This document shows positions 63,701 to 64,000 of a DNA stretch of 64,000 nt, piece by piece. The translations under genes and the position numbers were made by a program. The notes beneath the pieces are model-generated. The model did not search any database and had not been told where the DNA came from. It saw only the letters and a program-made list of their open reading frames with translations. The stretch is from Pseudomonas putida (GTDB lineage Bacteria; Pseudomonadota; Gammaproteobacteria; Pseudomonadales; Pseudomonadaceae): positions 4,420,001 to 4,484,000 of the forward strand of contig CP163498.1 of NCBI GenBank assembly GCA_041071465.1, read 5' to 3'. How positions within the stretch are numbered: the first letter of the stretch is position 1; the number at the start of each line of letters is the position of its first letter.

Positions 63701-64000
63701 ACCCGCGAAGAAGAAGCCGACCTGCTCAAGTACTCGCGCTCGATCATCATCAAGGGCGCGCGCTCGCCGGAGCGCCTGCTTGACGAAGTGACGCTGTTCC
63801 TGCACAAGGTCGAGTCGCAGCTGTCCAACGAGCGCCAGCGCATGCTCAAGACCGCCCGCAGCCGCGACAAGGTGTTCGAGGGGCGCAAGGTGCTGCTGGT
63901 AGACGATGATGTGCGTAACATCTTCGCCCTCACCAGCGCCCTGGAGCACAAGGGCGCAATCGTCGAGATCGGCCGTAACGGCCGTGAGGCCATCGAACGC
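60794..64000 (+). CDS. Hybrid histidine kinase with CHASE3, GAF-like and several receiver domains (3' end outside window)
   Basis: 1069 codons in the window. TM1 about 20-42, CHASE3 about 43-185 ('IDMETGMRGFLITGDERFLDP'), TM2 about 187-207, a GAF-like domain about 245-395, a long coiled coil to about 485, HisKA with His496 in 'ANMSHELRTPLN', HATPase with Asn616 ('LLSNAIKFTE') and 'GGTGLGLSISRD'. Then REC1 (Asp813), REC2 (Asp935) and a third REC beginning 'VLLVDDDVRNIFALT' near 1034, cut by the window end. The start is ATG 60794. The 248-bp gap before it contains the divergent promoters. Confidence 0.88.
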   Translation, partial: MIQSASMDQRSFRKLLSRNIGLPLGVGLLGAVAFVAVINYLLSAMQWVEHTDRVIGNANETVKLSIDMETGMRGFLITGDERFLDPYEVAKPRILGSLQSLRGMVEDNPQQVDRIDRLIALQQAWNTFGSEMIALRRTQGDYQASIGNGRGKRLTDEIRKEFDGLIGTEQQLRMARNEKVSSVTVTAISVFVLFIVGLSALLAYLGRRDLLALSGSYEENAKAQQRAAERLEHQAWLRNGQTQLAEQVLGQLTLPMLGDNILRFFAAYMGSVVGAVYVRDEHGRLVRVATYGLDAEEQAREQVKGDHDGLLAQAVREGRLLCLEDLPEDYYRLSSGLGSGLPRNALLMPAIDDGGINGVVELGFLRPLQARDNELMERLGGNLGISIESARYRQRLQEVLAETQQLNEELQVQQEELKTANEELEEQSRVLKESQAHLETQQAELEQTNEQLSERTEALDRKNDELVQAQEELQARADELQRSSKYKSEFLANMSHELRTPLNSSLILAKLLAENAEGNLSDEQVKFAESIYSAGNDLLNLINDILDIAKVEAGKLEVRPESTQVERLVEGLRGMFEPLAGHKGLAFEVTAEAQVPATLFTDRQRLEQILKNLLSNAIKFTERGKVSLNIGYQPGTGIVFAVRDTGIGIAADQQQAIFGAFHQVDGTSNRRYGGTGLGLSISRDLAHLLGGQINVDSSPGQGSVFSLILPEHYERLAQDVEPLSLRPAVDTLPPAPQVPVVSAPKRLALAFVDDRERAPFSNRCILVIEDEPNFARILFDLAHELGYSCLVAQGADEGFELAAQYIPDAILLDMRLPDHSGLTVLQRLKEQAGTRHIPVHIISVEDRVEAAMHMGAVGYAVKPTSREELKEVFARLEAKLTQKLKHILLVEDDDLQRESIARLIGDDDVEITAVAFAQDALALLRENIYDCMIIDLKLPDMLGNELLKRMTAEDIRSFPPVIVYTGRNLTREEEADLLKYSRSIIIKGARSPERLLDEVTLFLHKVESQLSNERQRMLKTARSRDKVFEGRKVLLVDDDVRNIFALTSALEHKGAIVEIGRNGREAIER

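Overview
The window is a high-G+C chromosomal segment of a Pseudomonas, most likely of the P. putida group. The evidence is the gene content: pvdA with an fpv-type ferri-pyoverdine operon, a MvaT/TurB-type H-NS protein, a RES-Xre module beside nfsB, an OprD-family porin beside cobF, and REP-like hairpins of the 'TGTAGGAGCGG' type. I saw no rRNA, tRNA, CRISPR array or intact transposon.

Layout. 1-14.6 kb is ordinary chromosome: a beta-propeller-like protein (cut by the window edge), sotB, LysE and AraC genes, LysR/nfsB, the RES-Xre toxin-antitoxin pair, a cysteine desulfurase, LysR/acyl-CoA dehydrogenase, an SPFH protein, TerC and a PstS-OmpA fusion. 14.7-20.5 kb holds a polyamine-type ABC importer operon and a RibBA-like gene divergent from a DUF1330 gene; both promoter regions share an ATGGTAT-type operator. 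20.5-27.1 kb has a secreted esterase, a LysR gene and a five-gene operon (NTF2-like, SDR, FAD oxidoreductase, DUF1365, Cfa-like methyltransferase) that probably modifies membrane lipids. 27.2-34.0 kb is a one-carbon operon (purU, folD and a four-subunit sarcosine-oxidase-like enzyme). 34.2-45.1 kb is the pyoverdine and iron region: MbtH and thioesterase genes behind an iron-starvation sigma promoter, the fpvGHJK-CDEF operon behind a Fur-like box, and pvdA.

45.2-51.4 kb mixes core genes (pbpG, an acetolactate synthase) with lower-G+C accessory genes: an SDR lacking the usual Tyr-Lys pair, a PNPOx-like protein, a RidA protein and two small paralogous membrane proteins. 51.5-54.5 kb is the most interesting part. 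It is a compact, apparently DNA-damage-responsive islet: an XRE-S24 repressor, a DUF1654 gene under a LexA-type box, a small holin-like protein, and a PL7 alginate lyase without a signal peptide. The same TTAGC-N5-GCTAA operators lie in front of the repressor/holin-like pair and of the lyase/DUF1654 pair. 54.6-64 kb returns to core genes: an AroE-like protein, gloA, turB, an oprD-type porin, cobF, a response regulator and a large hybrid histidine kinase that runs off the end.

A caution for the whole window: about ten otherwise intact genes carry one apparent frameshift, nearly all repaired by adding one base, usually in a short G or C run. That pattern points to sequencing or assembly error more than to gene decay. 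These genes are listed over their full repaired extent.
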